Shown piece by piece: positions 1 through 8,252 of a DNA stretch of 64,000 nt (its first letter is position 1; each line of letters begins with the position of its first letter). Under the pieces are notes generated by a model. It was not told the origin of the DNA. It did not search any database and worked only from the letters and a program-made list of their open reading frames with translations. This DNA comes from Corynebacterium sp. MSK008. Lineage in GTDB: Bacteria; Actinomycetota; Actinomycetes; Mycobacteriales; Mycobacteriaceae. Location: positions 62,001-126,000 of the forward strand of contig NZ_JASPJX010000001.1 of NCBI RefSeq assembly GCF_030232585.1. Direction: 5' to 3'. The position numbers and the translations under genes were made by a program.

Positions 1-91
1 GGCCTAAGCGAAGTTCAGGTTAAACAGACTTCGCGGCTATCAGTAAAGCTCGTCAATAGGGCGCGCCAACTCGCGCCGTAGACGGCGATTA

Positions 92-895
92 TTAGTTGTC
101 GCTTTCGGTGTAGAACCCGTCGTCGAACGGATCCCAGATCCGCTCCACCAGGTCCGCCACGGAATCCAGCACCGCGGTGGGGCGGAAGGGGTATTTGGCT
201 ATCTCGGAGTCGTCGGCGATGCCCGAGCGCACAAGCACGGTGCGCATACCCGCCTCGAGGCCGGCCTTGACGTCGGTGTCCATGCGGTCGCCGATCATCA
301 CCGTGTTCTCGGAGTGCGCGCCGATGTTGTTGAGCGCCGAGCGCATCATCACCGGGTTCGGTTTGCCCACGTAGTACGGCTCCATGCCGGTCACGGCGGT
401 GATCATGGCCGCCACGGACCCGGTCGCCGGCACCACCCCCGCGGGCCCCGGGCCGGTCAGATCCGGGTTGGTGGCGATGAACCGCGAGCCGTTGCGGATC
501 AGGTTCGACGCGGTGGTCAACGCCTCAAACGAGTAGGTGCGAGTCTCGCCCAGCACGACGAAGTCGGGGTCCGTGTCGGTGAGGATCCAGCCGATTTCGT
601 GCAGTGCCGTCGTTAAGCCAGCTTCCCCAATGACGTACGCGGAGGCCTCGCCCGCCTGCTGCGACAAAAACTTCGCGGTCGCCGTGGCGGAGGTCCAGAT
701 GCGCTCTGGTTCGATGTCCAGGCCCATGCGCTGCAGCTTCGCGGACAGGTCGCGCGGGGTCTGAATTGAGTTGTTGGTCAGCACCATAAAGTCGATGTCT
801 TCGCTGCGCAGCGCGCCGATGAACTCCTTGGCGCCGGGGATAATCTCGCCCTCGCGGTGCAGGACGCCATCCATGTCGGTCAAATACGAAATCAC
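92..895 (-). CDS. HAD-IIA family sugar/nucleotide phosphatase (NagD-like)
   Basis: A 267-residue cytosolic phosphatase of the HAD superfamily, subclass IIA. Motif I is DMDGV near residue 6, motif II is TNNS, the motif III lysine lies in GKPNP, and motif IV is GDRMDTD, so all catalytic elements are present. Family members remove phosphate from small sugar or nucleotide phosphates; the substrate cannot be read from sequence. The start is GTG at 895, because GGAGG lies just upstream and the codon overlaps the TGA of the upstream acyl carrier protein gene (GTGA, 4 bp), implying translational coupling. The motifs begin directly after this start, so upstream in-frame starts are unlikely. Confidence 0.9.
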   Translation of the reverse strand: MISYLTDMDGVLHREGEIIPGAKEFIGALRSEDIDFMVLTNNSIQTPRDLSAKLQRMGLDIEPERIWTSATATAKFLSQQAGEASAYVIGEAGLTTALHEIGWILTDTDPDFVVLGETRTYSFEALTTASNLIRNGSRFIATNPDLTGPGPAGVVPATGSVAAMITAVTGMEPYYVGKPNPVMMRSALNNIGAHSENTVMIGDRMDTDVKAGLEAGMRTVLVRSGIADDSEIAKYPFRPTAVLDSVADLVERIWDPFDDGFYTESDN

Positions 896-1185
896 TGGTG
901 TTCCTCCACATAGTCGGCGAGGTCTTGGGCGGTGGTGCATTGGGCGTAGACGTGCTCGTCGATAGGCACTGCGAACTCCTCCTCAATGCGAACCGCGAGC
1001 TCAATACGGCTTAACGACGAAATCCCGCTCCCGCCAATCGTTGTTTCCGGTTCAAGCTCGACGCCGGAGACATCCTCTACGAGCTCCGCGAGCCGCGCGA
1101 ACGTGCCCCGCGCCTCCGCCTGTTCTTGGGCGTCCGAGTCGTCGGCGAGCAGGCCGCCAAGGTCCAACCGCTGCGAAAGTTCCAT
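892..1185 (-). CDS. Stand-alone acyl carrier protein
   Basis: A 97-residue acidic protein with a phosphopantetheine-binding domain over about residues 25-95. The attachment site reads GISSLSRIEL, so Ser57 is the expected carrier of the 4'-phosphopantetheine arm. The usual Asp before that serine is Ser here. It presumably carries an acyl chain for a fatty-acid or cell-envelope pathway; no synthase or ligase is adjacent. The ATG at 1185 sits 6 nt behind TATCAT, so the mRNA is probably leaderless. It overlaps the downstream phosphatase gene by 4 bp. Family assignment is firm, the pathway unknown. Confidence 0.88.
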   Translation of the reverse strand: MELSQRLDLGGLLADDSDAQEQAEARGTFARLAELVEDVSGVELEPETTIGGSGISSLSRIELAVRIEEEFAVPIDEHVYAQCTTAQDLADYVEEHQ

Positions 1186-1202
1186 GCCGTTATGATAAGC
1201 GC
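1186..1202. promoter_or_regulatory. Symmetric bidirectional promoter with shared -10
   Basis: The palindrome TTATGATAA (1190-1198, centred on G1194) gives TATGAT on the plus strand (1191-1196) and TATCAT on the minus strand (1197-1192). Each is followed by 6 nt and then an ATG, at 1203 (+) and 1185 (-). The two start codons lie exactly 18 bp apart and equidistant from the centre. Both transcripts would be leaderless. Inferred from spacing only. Confidence 0.7.
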
Positions 1203-2111
1203 ATGCAACGCTTCGCACTTCCGGCCGTGGTCGTTGTCGCCGCCGGCCTCCTCGCGCCCGCCGCCTCCGCCGCAATGGCCGACGAATATTCGCCGTACTT
1301 CGACCCGGAGGCTCGGCACGTGCATTTCATTCCGAGCGATGGGTACACCGAAACTATCGAGTACGAACTCCTCGGCGTGCCGGAGGGGACGAAGTGGAAG
1401 CAGACCGGCGAGGATACTCTGCGCAACAAGGCGCAGCTGTTCAATGGGGAGCGCGAGCTTATCGACGGCCCCCTCGCCGTCCGCCTGAACAACTACACAA
1501 AGGAAGAACCGCCGCAGCCGGGGGAGAACGTTATCGAGTTCTGGGTCCGGGTGAAATTCCCGGACAACTCAACCGAGCTGTATCCGCAGAAAATCACGCT
1601 GACCTCTGACGACGCGTTCTACTACAACCCCCAGTATGTCGGGCGCGTCACCGCCGACCCCGGCGAGACCGTGACCCTGACGCCGGAGAACCAGTTCGAT
1701 CTAGATCTGCCGACGAACGCTCATTGGGACGTCACCGGCGGCCAGGGCTGGGACTGGAGCATCGACCAGAAGACCGGCACCATCACTGCGACGGTGCCCA
1801 CCGACTCCTACGACAGCGCAAACTTCGAGGTCGTGACGACGTTCGCGGACGGGTCGAAGCGTAGGACCTGGACCAGCATCAGCAACACCGGTGTCGGTGT
1901 GGAGCTGCCGGAGCCCCCGGCGGCAGAGCCGGACGCGCCGGCGCCGGCACCGGATTCGGATGATGGCTCGGCTAGCTCGTCCGGCTCCTCGGACTCGGGC
2001 GGGTCGTCCACGGCGCAGAAGTTCGCTCTCGTATTCGGCGTCCTGGCGCTGCTGGTCAGCGCCGCTGCCTTCGCGTGGCCGCAGCTGCAGCAGTTCCTGC
2101 CCAAGATGTAG
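1203..2111 (+). CDS. Secreted, C-terminally membrane-anchored surface protein
   Basis: A 302-residue exported protein. It has a Sec signal peptide (hydrophobic VVVVAAGLL core, cleavage near residues 24-27), an ectodomain rich in Tyr, Pro and Asp, a Pro/Ala then Ser/Gly/Asp linker around residues 235-268, and one C-terminal membrane segment (ALVFGVLALLVSAAAF) with a short tail. There is no LPXTG motif, so anchoring is by the membrane helix. The middle resembles Rib/YPDG-type surface modules (YNPQY ... TVTLTPEN ... TFADGSKR), but this match is tentative. The ATG at 1203 is leaderless behind TATGAT. Function unknown; adhesion or cell-wall interaction is plausible. Confidence 0.75.
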   Translation: MQRFALPAVVVVAAGLLAPAASAAMADEYSPYFDPEARHVHFIPSDGYTETIEYELLGVPEGTKWKQTGEDTLRNKAQLFNGERELIDGPLAVRLNNYTKEEPPQPGENVIEFWVRVKFPDNSTELYPQKITLTSDDAFYYNPQYVGRVTADPGETVTLTPENQFDLDLPTNAHWDVTGGQGWDWSIDQKTGTITATVPTDSYDSANFEVVTTFADGSKRRTWTSISNTGVGVELPEPPAAEPDAPAPAPDSDDGSASSSGSSDSGGSSTAQKFALVFGVLALLVSAAAFAWPQLQQFLPKM

Positions 2112-2424
2112 TGGATTCCGCTTGCGCGACGGCTTTCTTCGAGCCGCGATTGGGCACCGGTTGCAAATTTGTTCATTGCGCCGCTGCCAGACGGTGAACA
2201 AGTTTGCGCATGAGGGGCGATTAATTCACTTTGCCCAGGTCGGGTGTTCGAACGGTGCGAGATGATTCATCGCGCGGTGAACAAATCCGGGCGGGGCTTG
2301 CAGGAGTACAGGCGACCCTGACACATCGCGGCGGAATCTGTCAGGCAGGCCCCATCGGCCCAGGTCGGCGCAAATGTCCGCCGTAATCTGTCAGGCGCCC
2401 CCGCCAAACCCCCCAAACGCACAC
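2112..2424. repeat. Intergenic repeats: hairpin and related direct repeats
   Basis: No gene is supported in 2112-2492. A 13-bp inverted repeat pairs GCAAATTTGTTCA (2163-2175) with TGAACAAGTTTGC (2195-2207), with one mismatch, around a 19-nt loop. A third copy, GGTGAACAAATCC, lies near 2276-2288. Further on, AATCTGTCAGGC occurs twice exactly 50 bp apart (2335-2346 and 2385-2396). The first copy forms a small TGACA/TGTCA hairpin with 2320-2324. Confidence 0.5.
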
Positions 2425-2458
2425 AAAAAGGGGCGTTCCGCAACCGGGAACGCCCCTT
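2425..2458 (-). terminator. Rho-independent terminator of aceE
   Basis: GGGGCGTTCC (2430-2439) pairs perfectly with GGAACGCCCC (2447-2456). Read on the minus strand, the stem is followed by TTTTT (complement of 2425-2429). It lies 35 bp beyond the aceE stop. Confidence 0.85.
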
Positions 2459-2492
2459 CGTCGCTAGGCGCTAAGCCCAGAGGCCCAAAGAA

Positions 2493-5309
2493 CTACTCCG
2501 CGGCGTTCTCCGGGCCGACGTCCTCGCCGGCGTCGTCCTGGGTCGCGGCGGTCGGGTCGTCGATCTTCAGCTCCTTGGCTGCCTCGGCGGCCACGGAGCG
2601 GTCGAGCTTGTCCTCGTTGGCCAGGCCCATCAGGGCGGCGACAACCATGGACTCGGCGTCGATGTTGAAGAAGCGGCGGGCGGCCTCGCGGGTGTCGGCG
2701 AAGCCGAAGCCGTCGGCACCGAGCACGATGTACTGGCCCGGAACGTAGGCGCGGATCTGCTCCTGCAGGTCGGAAGCGAAGTCCGAGGTCGCAATGTAGG
2801 GCCCGGAGGTCTGCTTCAGCTGCTTGGTGGCAAACGCCTCTTCGACGTCTTCGCCCGGGTTGCGCAGCTGCTCGGCGGCCTTGGCCTGGCCCTCGCGGGC
2901 GAGCTCGGTCCAGGAGGTCACGGAGTAGATCGCGGCGCCGACGTTGTACCGCTCCTGCAGGATCTCCTGGGCGCGCAGCGCCTGCTGCATGCCCACGCCG
3001 GAGGCGAGGAGGGAGACCTTGTTGTCCAGGTCCTTGCCCTCGTCGTAGAGGTAGATGCCCTTGTGCAGGCCCTCCACGTCCAGGTTCTCCGGGCGCGCCG
3101 GCTGGTGGTGGGGCTGGTTGTAGACGGTGATGTAGTACATCACGTTCTCGTCCTTGCCCTCGCCCTGGCCGTACATGCGTTCGATGCCCTTGGAAATCAG
3201 GTACGGCATCTCGTAGGCGAACGCCGGGTCGTACGGGATGACGGCCGGGTTGGTGGACGCCAGGATCGGGGAGTGACCGTCCATGTGCTGCAGGCCCTCA
3301 CCAAACAGGGTGGTGCGGCCGGCGGTGGCGCCGATGATGAAGCCGCGGCCCATCTGGTCGCCGGCGGCCCAGAAGTTGTCGCCGGTGCGCTGGAAGCCGA
3401 ACATCGAGTAGAAGATGTACATCGGGATCATCGGCTCGCCGTGGGTGGCGTAGGACGTCGCCGCGGCGATGAAGGAGGCCGACGAGCCGTCCTCGTTGAT
3501 GCCCTCGTGCAGGATCTGGCCGTCGGTGGCTTCCTTGTAGGACAGCTGCAGGTCGTGGTCCACCGGCACGTAGTTCTGGCCGTGCGGGTTGTAGATCTTC
3601 AGCGTTGGGAACCAGGAGTCCAGGCCGAAGGTGCGGGCCTCGTCCGGGATGATCGGCACGATGCGCTTGCCCAGCTCCTTGTCGCGCATGAGCGCCTTGA
3701 AGGTGCGCACGAGCGCCATGGTGGAGGCGACTTCCTGCTTGCCGGAGTCCTTGAACAGCGCCTTGAAGGTCTTCTCAAAGTCGGGCAGCTCGACCGGGGA
3801 GTACTTCTCGCGGCGCTCCGGAAGGTAGCCACCGAGCTCCTCGCGGCGGGCTTTGAGGTACTTGATCTCTTCGGCGTCCTCGCCCGGGTGGTAGTAGGGC
3901 GGCATGAACGGATCCTTCTCCAGCTCTTCGTCGGAGATCGGGATCTGCTGCTTGTCGCGGAAGAGCTTGAGGTCTTCCAGGGCCAGCTTCTTCATCTGGT
4001 GGGTGGCGTTGCGGCCCTCGAAGTTGTGGCCGAGTCCGTAGCCCTTGACGGTGTGGGCGAGGATGACGGTCGGCTTGCCCTTGGTCTCCAGGGCGCGCTT
4101 GTAGGCGGCGTAGACCTTGCGGTAGTCGTGGCCGCCGCGGCGCAGGTTCCAGATTTCCTCGTCGGTCATGTCCTCGACGAGCTTCTTGGTGCGCTCGTCG
4201 CGGCCGAAGAAGTGCTCGCGGACGTAGGCGCCGTCGTTGGCCTTGAAGGTCTGGTAGTCGCCGTCCTTGGTGGTGTTCATGATGTGGACGAGCGCGCCGT
4301 CCTCATCCTTTTCCAGCAGCTCGTCCCACTCGCGGCCCCACACGACCTTGATCACGTTCCAGCCGGCGCCGACGAAGAAGCTCTCCAGCTCCTGGACGAT
4401 TTGGCCGTTGCCGCGCACCGGGCCGTCGAGACGCTGCAGGTTGCAGTTGATCACGAAGGTGAGGTTGTCCAGGCCGTACAGGGAGGCCATCTGGATCAGG
4501 CCGCGGGATTCCGGCTCGTCCATTTCGCCGTCGCCGAGGAATGCCCAGACGTGCTGCTGGTCGGTGTCCTTGATGCCGCGGTCCTGGAGGTACTTGTTAA
4601 AGCGTGCCTGGTAGATGGCGTTCATCGGGCCGAGGCCCATGGACACGGTGGGGAACTCCCAGAACTTCGGCATGCCGTGCGGGTGCGGGTAGGACGGCAG
4701 GCCGCCCTGCTCGCGGGAGTGTTCCTGGCGGAAGCCGTCCATGTCGTCTTCGCTGAGGCGGCCTTCCATGAAGGCGCGGGCGTACATGCCGGGGGAGGCG
4801 TGGCCCTGGAAGAAGACCTGGTCGCCGCCCTGCGGTGCGTCCTTGCCCTTGAAGAAGTGGTTGAAGCCGACCTCGTACAGCGCCGCCGCGGAGGCGTAGG
4901 TGGAGATGTGGCCGCCGACGCCGATGCCGGGGCGCTGCGCGCGGTGCACCATCACTGCGGCGTTCCAGCGCATCCAGCGGCGGTAGCGCTTCTCAATCTG
5001 CTCGTCGCCCGGGAATTCCGGCTCGAGCTTGGTGGGGATGGTGTTGACCAGGTCGGTCGAGGACAGCGCCGGCAGCGGCACACGCTTTGCGTTGGCGCGC
5101 TCGATCAGGCGCAGCATGAGGTAGCGGGCGCGCTCCGGATCAGATTCCTCGAGCAGCCCGTCGAGGGAGTCCATCCATTCCTGGGTTTCCTCGGGGTCCG
5201 CATCGTGCAGGTAAGACGCCACGCCTTCGCGCAGCGAGAGAATATTGGTGTCAACCTCGGACGCGGCCTTCGCGCGAGCGTCTTCCATGTTGGTCTCTTT
5301 CTGGGCCAC
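2493..5309 (-). CDS. aceE: Pyruvate dehydrogenase E1 component
   Basis: A 938-residue homodimeric-type E1 that decarboxylates pyruvate with thiamine diphosphate and passes the acetyl group to lipoyl-E2 (AceF, encoded near 42-44 kb). Length fits AceE rather than the two-subunit E1. The ThDP/Mg motif runs from GDGEMDE (residues 259-265) to INCN near 290. Other conserved stretches include [18 protein letters not shown] text near 168-180. It starts at GTG 5309, preceded by AGGAGG at good spacing. It diverges from the DUF3052 gene with a GlxR-like site between them. A strong terminator follows. Identity is certain. Confidence 0.97.
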   Translation of the reverse strand: MAQKETNMEDARAKAASEVDTNILSLREGVASYLHDADPEETQEWMDSLDGLLEESDPERARYLMLRLIERANAKRVPLPALSSTDLVNTIPTKLEPEFPGDEQIEKRYRRWMRWNAAVMVHRAQRPGIGVGGHISTYASAAALYEVGFNHFFKGKDAPQGGDQVFFQGHASPGMYARAFMEGRLSEDDMDGFRQEHSREQGGLPSYPHPHGMPKFWEFPTVSMGLGPMNAIYQARFNKYLQDRGIKDTDQQHVWAFLGDGEMDEPESRGLIQMASLYGLDNLTFVINCNLQRLDGPVRGNGQIVQELESFFVGAGWNVIKVVWGREWDELLEKDEDGALVHIMNTTKDGDYQTFKANDGAYVREHFFGRDERTKKLVEDMTDEEIWNLRRGGHDYRKVYAAYKRALETKGKPTVILAHTVKGYGLGHNFEGRNATHQMKKLALEDLKLFRDKQQIPISDEELEKDPFMPPYYHPGEDAEEIKYLKARREELGGYLPERREKYSPVELPDFEKTFKALFKDSGKQEVASTMALVRTFKALMRDKELGKRIVPIIPDEARTFGLDSWFPTLKIYNPHGQNYVPVDHDLQLSYKEATDGQILHEGINEDGSSASFIAAATSYATHGEPMIPMYIFYSMFGFQRTGDNFWAAGDQMGRGFIIGATAGRTTLFGEGLQHMDGHSPILASTNPAVIPYDPAFAYEMPYLISKGIERMYGQGEGKDENVMYYITVYNQPHHQPARPENLDVEGLHKGIYLYDEGKDLDNKVSLLASGVGMQQALRAQEILQERYNVGAAIYSVTSWTELAREGQAKAAEQLRNPGEDVEEAFATKQLKQTSGPYIATSDFASDLQEQIRAYVPGQYIVLGADGFGFADTREAARRFFNIDAESMVVAALMGLANEDKLDRSVAAEAAKELKIDDPTAATQDDAGEDVGPENAAE

Positions 5310-5392
5310 TTCAACCTCCTGGCTTCAGTCGGGCAATACGCCCCCAAGGATACGTGCTTGCGCGCGTGCATTCTTACAGCGGGTGGCCTTTG

Positions 5393-5406
5393 GTGAGACT
5401 AATCAC
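5393..5406. promoter_or_regulatory. GlxR/CRP-like operator between aceE and DUF3052
   Basis: GTGA (5393-5396), six bases, then TCAC (5403-5406) forms a perfect GTGA-N6-TCAC core. The corynebacterial cAMP regulator GlxR binds TGTGA-N6-TCACA. The outer T/A positions are not conserved here. The site is almost equidistant from the two divergent starts (5309 and 5488), so either or both genes could be controlled. Confidence 0.45.
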
Positions 5407-5487
5407 GGGTTTGCGAGCATTCTTTGCTTCTCGACGTTAAGCTATCGCCCAAACCACACCATTTTGCAAAACGGAGGACTTGGAGAT

Positions 5488-5892
5488 TTGAGTGCCACAG
5501 GAGTGGACACCTACGCAGCCCGCCTGGGGGTAAAACCGGGTGATGTTGTGCAGGAGATCGGCTGGGACGAGGACGCGGATTCCGCCATCTCGGAGGCCAT
5601 CGAGGACGCCATCGGGGCCGAGCTTCTCGACGAAGACGTGGACGAGCCCTGCGACACCATCCTCCTTTGGTTCCGCGACGGCGACGGCGACCTCGTCGAT
5701 GATCTCGTCGACGTCTCCCGCGGCCTCGGCCCCGGCGGCCGCATCTGGCTGATGACCCCCGGCGCCGGCTCCGCCGGGGTGGTCCCGCCCAGCGAAATCG
5801 CCGAGTCCGCCCAGCTCGCCGGCTTCACCCAGACGAAGGCGGACCGCTTCGGTGCCTGGCAGGGCTCCTGCCTCACGCCCCGCAACCGGTAG
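5488..5892 (+). CDS. DUF3052 family protein
   Basis: A 134-residue cytosolic protein of the actinobacterial DUF3052 family. The opening KPGDVVQEIGWDEDAD and the later FRDGDGDLVDDLVD and FGAWQGSCL stretches are typical. Function is unknown in the family; it is commonly found near aceE in corynebacteria. I chose TTG at 5488 because GGAGGA (5473-5478) lies 9 nt upstream. GTG 5503 is an alternative with poor spacing. It is highly acidic and has no membrane segment. A copy of the dispersed 11-mer lies inside the gene (5622-5632). Confidence 0.82.
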   Translation: MSATGVDTYAARLGVKPGDVVQEIGWDEDADSAISEAIEDAIGAELLDEDVDEPCDTILLWFRDGDGDLVDDLVDVSRGLGPGGRIWLMTPGAGSAGVVPPSEIAESAQLAGFTQTKADRFGAWQGSCLTPRNR

Positions 5893-6010
5893 CCGGTTTC
5901 GGGGTCTGCCGGCCGCGGGCCGCTGGTTTGGGCCAGCGCCGGCCGCGTCGCGGGGCTAGGCAGCAATGCGAATGGTCCCGTTCCGGAATGCCGGATCGGG
6001 ACCATCGATC

Positions 6011-6086
6011 TGGTGCGCCATGACGGGCTCGAACCGCCGACCTACTGGGTGTAAACCAGTTGCTCTTCCAGCTGAGCTAACGGCGC
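6011..6086 (-). tRNA. tRNA-Val (anticodon UAC)
   Basis: On the minus strand a full cloverleaf can be drawn. The acceptor GCGCCGT pairs with ATGGCGC, the D-arm contains TAGCTCAGCTGGAAGAGC, the anticodon stem ACTGG/CCAGT encloses the loop TTTACAC (anticodon TAC), and the T-arm has TTCGAGC. A genomic ACCA end is encoded. It reads GUA valine codons. Confidence 0.95.
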
Positions 6087-6163
6087 GCGTAGCAAGCAGA
6101 GTAGCAGAGCCCGTGCGGGAAGCGAAAACTGCTGTTGGCTGGGTAACTCAACCCATCTCGGCC

Positions 6164-6255
6164 GAGGATGCTTACCCCAGGATGCTTACTTCTCGAGTGC
6201 AGCGGCGGGCGCGGCCGGAGGTTCGTCGAGAAGTAAGCGTTTAGGAGTAAGCATC
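6164..6255. repeat. Palindromic REP-like element, copy 1
   Basis: The left arm runs 6164-6197 (GATGCTTACCCCAGGATGCT, then TACTTCTCGAG) and the right arm is its imperfect complement at 6225-6255. The loop is GC-rich. A second element with nearly the same arm sequence is at 11884-12006. The inner end of the right arm contains CGTCGAGAAG, a 10/11 match to the dispersed 11-mer. It sits between tRNA-Val and the end of a minus-strand gene. It could act as a terminator or a short mobile palindrome. Confidence 0.65.
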
Positions 6256-6281
6256 TAGCACGGGGCGGGGCTTTGGCGACC

Positions 6282-6378
6282 GCAGACCCTGGGAAGGGGC
6301 CGACATCCCACAGACCCTGGGATCTAGACCCTGTCATCGGCCGATTTTTGCGCGATCCCAGGCTTTGGATCCCAGGGG
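6282..6378. repeat. Cluster of CCTGGGA direct and inverted repeats
   Basis: AGACCCTGGGA occurs twice (near 6283 and 6312), AGACCCTG a third time, then GATCCCAGG (6354-6362) and GATCCCAGGGG (6368-6378) in the opposite sense. The two halves can form a long imperfect hairpin just beyond the stop of the minus-strand gene at 6399. A terminator or repeat remnant is likely. I see no gene in 6087-6398. Confidence 0.5.
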
Positions 6379-6398
6379 TTGCTGGCAGCAGCGCGGGG

Positions 6399-6809
6399 CT
6401 ACAGCGCGCGGGACTCGATAGCGGCCAAGATGGCAAGCTCGAAGCAGGGGGACGGGCCGTCGAAGGGCACGTCGGCGACGTCCCACTCGGAGAACTGCAC
6501 CCGGGCGGAGCCAGCCGCGGAGCCTTTGGTGTCGGGGACGACGGCGAGGCTCCAAAGCTCGACGCCGGCGGCGGAGCAGGCGCGGGCAGCGCGGGCTTCC
6601 AGGGAGCCGGGGCGGGCGAGGGAGAAGAGGGGATCCTCATCAGTCGGCTGCGCCACCTGCGACAACACCGTGAACGGACGGGTGGGGAACAAGGCCGGGT
6701 GGTCGGCGACGGCGTCGTCGATGTCGTCGGTTTCGATGCCGTCCGCCAAACCAACACCTGCGGTTTCCAGCGTGAACAGGGCGGAGTGGAGCTGTTCGGC
6801 ATCAATCAC
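6399..6809 (-). CDS. Hypothetical cytosolic protein
   Basis: A 136-residue acidic protein that I do not recognise. It has no signal peptide or membrane segment. It is rich in Ala, Asp and Glu, ending in CFELAILAAIESRAL. Codon use looks like its neighbours, supporting a real gene. GTG 6809 was chosen because AAGGGGA lies about 9 nt upstream; TTG 6815 is too close to that site. It lies directly downstream of the SURF1 gene's reading direction but is separated by 30 bp (6810-6839), so it may be the last gene of that operon. No function is inferred. Confidence 0.65.
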   Translation of the reverse strand: MIDAEQLHSALFTLETAGVGLADGIETDDIDDAVADHPALFPTRPFTVLSQVAQPTDEDPLFSLARPGSLEARAARACSAAGVELWSLAVVPDTKGSAAGSARVQFSEWDVADVPFDGPSPCFELAILAAIESRAL

Positions 6810-6839
6810 GGTCAACCGTCCCCTTTCAGGCGGGCGAAG

Positions 6840-7769
6840 CTAGCGTTCTTCTTCCTTATCGTAGGCCTTCGCCCACGGGTTGGCGCGGGAGGAGCCGTAG
6901 CGCTGCCGAGACCGGGCAGCCGGCGCAGCCGGGGCCGAGGCAGCCGCGCCAGAAGGGTCGGGGCTGCCGGCGGCGGGGGTGTCGTCGAGAAGCAATTGCT
7001 CCTGCTCGGCCTCGAAGCGGCGCCGCTCGCGGGAGTCGGAGTAGAGGAAGTAGATCAGGCCGGCGGGGGCGGCGAGGCCGAACAGGATCCACTGCAGCCC
7101 GTAGGAGAGGTGGTTGCCCGTTTCGAGCTGCGGCAGCGGGATGGGGTCGAGCACGCCCGGCTCGCCGCCGAGGAGCTGCAGGTACGGCGAGACCACATCG
7201 GTGCCGGTCAGCGAGCCGATTTGGGCGGGGCTGATGGAGTAGACCATGTCGTAGCCCTGCTCGTGCATGGGTGGGTTGGGGTGCTCGCCTTCGTCGGCGC
7301 GCAGCAGGCCGGTGAGGGTGACTTCGCCGGTCGGCGCGGGTTCCACGGCGGGCACCTGGGTGGAGTTTTCGGCTTTCACCCAGCCGCGGTGGACGACGAT
7401 CGCGCGACCGTCGTCCAGCACGAACGGGGTGAGGACCTGGAAGGCGGGTGTGCCGTCGACGGGCCGCAGGCGCAGCAGCACGTCGGAGCCGGTGTAGCGG
7501 CCGGTGGCGACCACGCGGGACCACTCGGCGTCTGCCCCCAGGGAGCCGTCGTCGTTCACGCGAGACGACAGCGGCTCCGGGTCGTGCTCGAAGGCGGCGG
7601 AGATGTGCTCGTTGCGCTCCACCAGCGCCTCGTTTTTGCCCAGCTGCCACGGCGCCAGGAACGTAAACGCGTAGTAGGAAAACACCCCGATTAACAACGC
7701 CGCGATGACCCAGCCGGGGGTAAGCATTTGCCGCCACCACGGCTTCGAAGTCTGATTGTTGGCGCTCAC
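6840..7769 (-). CDS. SURF1 family cytochrome oxidase assembly protein
   Basis: A 309-residue membrane protein. The first helix is near residues 18-38 (GWVIAALLIGVFSYYAF), followed by the SURF1 signature APWQLGKN, a large external domain with RGWV, and a second helix after NHLSYGLQW (about 222-245). The C-terminal tail is a long cytosolic Pro/Ala/Ser-rich extension. SURF1 proteins help insert heme into cytochrome aa3 oxidase subunit I. The other oxidase genes lie at 53-60 kb. GTG start at 7769. The gene carries a dispersed 11-mer copy (6983-6993) and a GGGGTAAGCAT motif (7717-7727) shared with the palindromic repeats. Confidence 0.9.
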   Translation of the reverse strand: MSANNQTSKPWWRQMLTPGWVIAALLIGVFSYYAFTFLAPWQLGKNEALVERNEHISAAFEHDPEPLSSRVNDDGSLGADAEWSRVVATGRYTGSDVLLRLRPVDGTPAFQVLTPFVLDDGRAIVVHRGWVKAENSTQVPAVEPAPTGEVTLTGLLRADEGEHPNPPMHEQGYDMVYSISPAQIGSLTGTDVVSPYLQLLGGEPGVLDPIPLPQLETGNHLSYGLQWILFGLAAPAGLIYFLYSDSRERRRFEAEQEQLLLDDTPAAGSPDPSGAAASAPAAPAARSRQRYGSSRANPWAKAYDKEEER

Positions 7770-7775
7770 GCCGGG

Positions 7776-8252
7776 TTAGTCTAGTCGCTCGCGCACCCAA
7801 GCAATAATGCCGTCAGCTGCGGACTCGATCTGCTCCCGCACGACGGTGAAGCCTTCCGGCCCGCCGTAGTAGGGGTCGGCCACGCCCGCGCCTTCCTCAG
7901 CAGCGGGGTCGAACGAACGGATGAGGCGCACCTTGTCCTCATCCACGCCGCGCGCGACCAGCTCGGAGACGTGGTTCGTGTCCAACGCGACAATCAAGTC
8001 CGCCTGCTCCTGTTCAAACCCGAACTGTTGGGCGCGGTGCGCCTCGCCGTCGTAGCCGTGCGCGGCAAGCTCGGCGCGCGCCCGCTCGTCGGCCTTGTGC
8101 CCGACGTGCCAGCCGCCAATGCCTGACGACGTCACCGTGACCGCATCCCCCAACCCAGCCTGCGCAAGCTTGTCGCGCACGATCACCTCCGCCATCGGGG
8201 AGCGGCAGATGTTGCCGGTGCACACAAAGTCGATATGCAATTTAGAACTCAC
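7776..8252 (-). CDS. Low-molecular-weight protein-tyrosine phosphatase
   Basis: A 158-residue cytosolic enzyme. The P-loop CTGNICRS starts at residue 11 (Cys nucleophile, Arg at the loop end), and the general-acid loop DPYYG is near residue 125. This is a complete LMW-PTP that hydrolyses phosphotyrosine or acts as an arsenate-reductase-like phosphatase. GTG start at 8252. It overlaps the upstream HAD phosphatase gene by 11 bp and precedes SURF1 by 6 bp, so the three minus-strand genes form a likely operon of two phosphatases plus an assembly factor. Confidence 0.92.
   Translation of the reverse strand: MSSKLHIDFVCTGNICRSPMAEVIVRDKLAQAGLGDAVTVTSSGIGGWHVGHKADERARAELAAHGYDGEAHRAQQFGFEQEQADLIVALDTNHVSELVARGVDEDKVRLIRSFDPAAEEGAGVADPYYGGPEGFTVVREQIESAADGIIAWVRERLD

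Noticed and set aside
1..91. A gene or terminator at the left edge
   Set aside because: The 91 bases show no start, no coding bias and no clear stem with a T-tract; too little sequence to judge.
3063..5396. A 777-codon open frame antisense to aceE
   Set aside because: It is the mirror of a strongly GC3-biased gene; composition is Val/Leu/Ala/His-rich without motifs, and aceE is certain.
6273..7694. A 473-codon plus-strand frame over SURF1
   Set aside because: It begins within repeats and is antisense to a well-supported SURF1 gene.
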